Shown: positions 62,176-64,000 of the stretch, in pieces | How positions within the stretch are numbered: the first letter of the stretch is position 1 | Layout of the letters: every line of letters starts with the position of its first letter | From: Burkholderiaceae bacterium | GTDB taxonomy: Bacteria; Pseudomonadota; Gammaproteobacteria; Burkholderiales; Burkholderiaceae_D | Length of the DNA stretch: 64,000 bases | Direction: 5' to 3' | NCBI GenBank assembly: GCA_018261755.1 | Contig: JAGTRJ010000022.1 | Span: forward strand, 1-64,000 | Notes under the pieces: generated by a model | Databases searched by the model: none | What the model was told of the DNA's origin: nothing | The model's input: only the letters and a program-made list of their open reading frames with translations | Translations under genes and position numbers: made by a program

Positions 62176-64000
62176 ATGAAGAGCACGATAAGGCTGGTTT
62201 GGCTTTGCATGATGATGGTGATGGCGCTTGCAGGTTGTGGCAAGGGGGAGAGCGTCATCAGCGTTCCGGATGATGCGCACGACAAGCGCATTGGCGTGAT
62301 GACCGGCGCGATTGGCGAAACGATTGCGAAAACCCGTTTCCCGAGAGCAGAGGTCAAGAGTTTTGACGACATCATGGATGGCGTCGCCGCCATCAAATCG
62401 GGGCAGATCGACGCCATCATCACGGCTTATCCGACGGCAATCAACATAGCGAAAAGAAATGCCGAATTGCAGATGCTGTCCGAACGGATGGGGAACGAGG
62501 ATACCGCAGTTGCGATCAGGAAGGACGACGACCAGTTGCTGGCAGATGTGAACCGGATCATCGCTGAACTGGAGCGCGACGGCACGCTGGCATCGATGCA
62601 AAAACGCTGGCTGAAGACGGATCTGTCGCCGTATGAAGAAATGGACATTGCCGTTCTGACCGAAGGGAAACCGATCAAGGTCGGTGTGAGCGCAACGCGC
62701 GAGCCGCTGAGCTTTGTGGACAGGAATGGCAAGGTTACTGGCCTCGACGGTGAATTGGCGCGATTGATCGGTGCCAAGTTGCAACGGCCGGTGGAATTTC
62801 ACGACATGAAATTCATGGCGCTGATTCCTGCGCTGCAGTCGGGCAAGGTCGACCTGATCATTAGCGGCATGAATGCCACGGCGGAACGGAAAAAAAGCGT
62901 GAATTTTTCGCAAGCCTATTTTGCGAATGCGCAGGTAATGATTGTCAAGAAGCCATCCGGCGAACAGGCGAAGGCAGACGGGGCAGCATCGAAGGATCCC
63001 GCGTCTGGCAATGAACTGGAAATACTCCAGCAGACCGCAGGCAAAAAGATTGCCGTGATGACGGGGTCGACTGGCGAGATGACGGCGACGGCGAAATTCC
63101 CCAAGGCCGATCTCAAGCGTTTTGACGATGCGGCCGATACCGTGGTCGCCGTCAAAACCGGGCAGGCGGATGCGGCGGTCATTTCCTACTCGTCCAAACC
63201 GCTGATTTTGCGGGCGCACCCGGAAATGCGCGTGTTGCCGGATCGTTTGCTGGAAGAACAGATTGCGATGGCGGTCAAGAAGGGCAATGGCGCACTGCTC
63301 AATGACATCAACCGTATCATTGATGAACTGAAGGCGGATGGCACGCTGGCCGCAATGGAAAAACGCTGGATGAAGGATGATTCTTCGGCTTATGAAGCGC
63401 GGGAAATTCCGGCGGTAAAGGAAGGGAATACGCTGCGGGTTGGCGTGACGGCCACGCTTGAGCCATTCATTTTCGTGGATGGCAAAGGGCGGCTTGTCGG
63501 CCACGACGAGGAATTGGCGCGAATTATCGGCATGAAGCTGAAGCGACCGGTGGAATTCATCGACATGAAATTCACGGCGCTGATTCCTGCACTGCAATCC
63601 GGCAAAATCGATGTGATTATCAGTGAGATGACGGCGACCGACGAGCGGCGCAAATCGGTCGATTTTACCCATCCGTACTTTGTCAATACGCAGTTGCTGC
63701 TGGTGAAGAAAGCTGGTGCCCCAGCGGCCACTGCGCCAGCGGAAAAAAGCGCCGGCACTTCTGGGGGCGAGATTGCGAATCTGGCACAAATCAATGGCCG
63801 GCGCATCGGTGTTTTGTCCGGCTCGGCCGGCGATCTGGCTGCGCGCAAGCATTTCCCGCAGGCCAGCTTCCAGGTGATGAATTCAGGGACAGATGCAGCG
63901 CTGGCGCTGAAAACGCACAAGGTCGATGCCTTCGTGTACGACAAAAGCGTGTTGCTCAATCTGGTGGAGAAGAATCCGGAGCTGGTGATTTTGGAACAGC
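62176..64000 (+). CDS. Lipoprotein with tandem SBP-family-3 binding domains (runs off window)
   Basis: An open frame of at least 608 codons, continuing past the window. Signal peptide with lipobox LAGC (C21). The protein is built from alternating half-domains of family-3 solute-binding proteins: a second-lobe half (about 36-148), then a first-lobe half (about 166-258) with a second-lobe half (289-400), then a first-lobe half (420-512) and the start of another second-lobe half (541-). Equivalent positions recur every 252-253 residues (I39, I292, I544; V169, V422), with strong similarity including at DNA level (GACATGAAATTC, GCGCTGATTCCTGC), so the repeats are recent. It begins with half a domain. 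No transporter permease is adjacent; a sensory ligand-binding role with the upstream SpoIIE phosphatase is inferred. Confidence 0.85.
   Translation, partial: MKSTIRLVWLCMMMVMALAGCGKGESVISVPDDAHDKRIGVMTGAIGETIAKTRFPRAEVKSFDDIMDGVAAIKSGQIDAIITAYPTAINIAKRNAELQMLSERMGNEDTAVAIRKDDDQLLADVNRIIAELERDGTLASMQKRWLKTDLSPYEEMDIAVLTEGKPIKVGVSATREPLSFVDRNGKVTGLDGELARLIGAKLQRPVEFHDMKFMALIPALQSGKVDLIISGMNATAERKKSVNFSQAYFANAQVMIVKKPSGEQAKADGAASKDPASGNELEILQQTAGKKIAVMTGSTGEMTATAKFPKADLKRFDDAADTVVAVKTGQADAAVISYSSKPLILRAHPEMRVLPDRLLEEQIAMAVKKGNGALLNDINRIIDELKADGTLAAMEKRWMKDDSSAYEAREIPAVKEGNTLRVGVTATLEPFIFVDGKGRLVGHDEELARIIGMKLKRPVEFIDMKFTALIPALQSGKIDVIISEMTATDERRKSVDFTHPYFVNTQLLLVKKAGAPAATAPAEKSAGTSGGEIANLAQINGRRIGVLSGSAGDLAARKHFPQASFQVMNSGTDAALALKTHKVDAFVYDKSVLLNLVEKNPELVILEQ

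Noticed and set aside
62137-63852. 571-codon minus-strand open frame opposite the tandem binding lipoprotein
   Set aside because: The plus-strand frame has a lipobox, solute-binding motifs and internal repeats; the antisense translation has none.

Overview
The window is chromosomal DNA from a betaproteobacterium, most probably Burkholderiales and plausibly the family Oxalobacteraceae. Evidence is the Burkholderiales-restricted families DUF3460 and DUF2863, the panC-scpA-DUF3460 and metG/mrp arrangements, the gltA-sucA-sucB block, and an oxalate:formate-type antiporter flanked by an FdsR-like regulator and FdhD. Genes are dense, on both strands, mostly housekeeping, with GC-rich codon use except for one foreign-looking island.

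Layout. 1-5.2 kb: panC (cut by the window edge), scpA, DUF3460, a GNAT acetyltransferase and metG on the minus strand, then mrp. 5.2-9.1 kb: formate/oxalate locus (ModE/LysR-like regulator, OFA-family MFS transporter, fdhD). 9.3-11.2 kb: gltX, tRNA-Ala(GGC) and two identical tRNA-Glu(TTC). 11-13.9 kb: small unknown genes (membrane-anchored protein, CBS protein, Ca2+-binding-repeat protein, secreted Cys-rich protein). 13.9-17.9 kb: an AT-richer island made of an IS481-family element, an ATPase-TIR fusion protein (best candidate for a new defence gene) and a tyrosine integrase. 18-28 kb: moaC, an M48/TPR protease, a PstS-OmpA fusion, a DinG-like helicase, a P-type ATPase and a PP2C phosphatase. 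28-38 kb: TCA-cycle genes sucB, sucA, gltA and acnA, with two small exported proteins. 38-42.5 kb: a four-gene atypical chemosensory cassette. 42.7-46.8 kb: DUF2863, pgi, tal. 46.8-56.5 kb: a second P-type ATPase, then a TetR repressor divergent from a complete RND efflux operon with an AcrR-box-like operator. 56.6-60 kb: a toxin-antitoxin remnant and an mtnP-aldolase-apt-mtnA operon that looks like a complete methylthioadenosine/deoxyadenosine salvage route through the DHAP shunt. 60.3-64 kb: a membrane-bound SpoIIE-type phosphatase and a multi-repeat substrate-binding lipoprotein that runs off the window.

A family of dispersed intergenic repeats runs through the whole window. There are at least nine full or partial copies. 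Full copies start with GGGGTAT, contain a GGCCAC block, then an A-rich/T-rich hairpin built on AATACT...AGTAT, and some have a GGGTCAGTT tail. This is probably the most distinctive unexplained signal here, alongside the ATPase-TIR island, the chemosensory cassette and the tandem binding-protein repeats.
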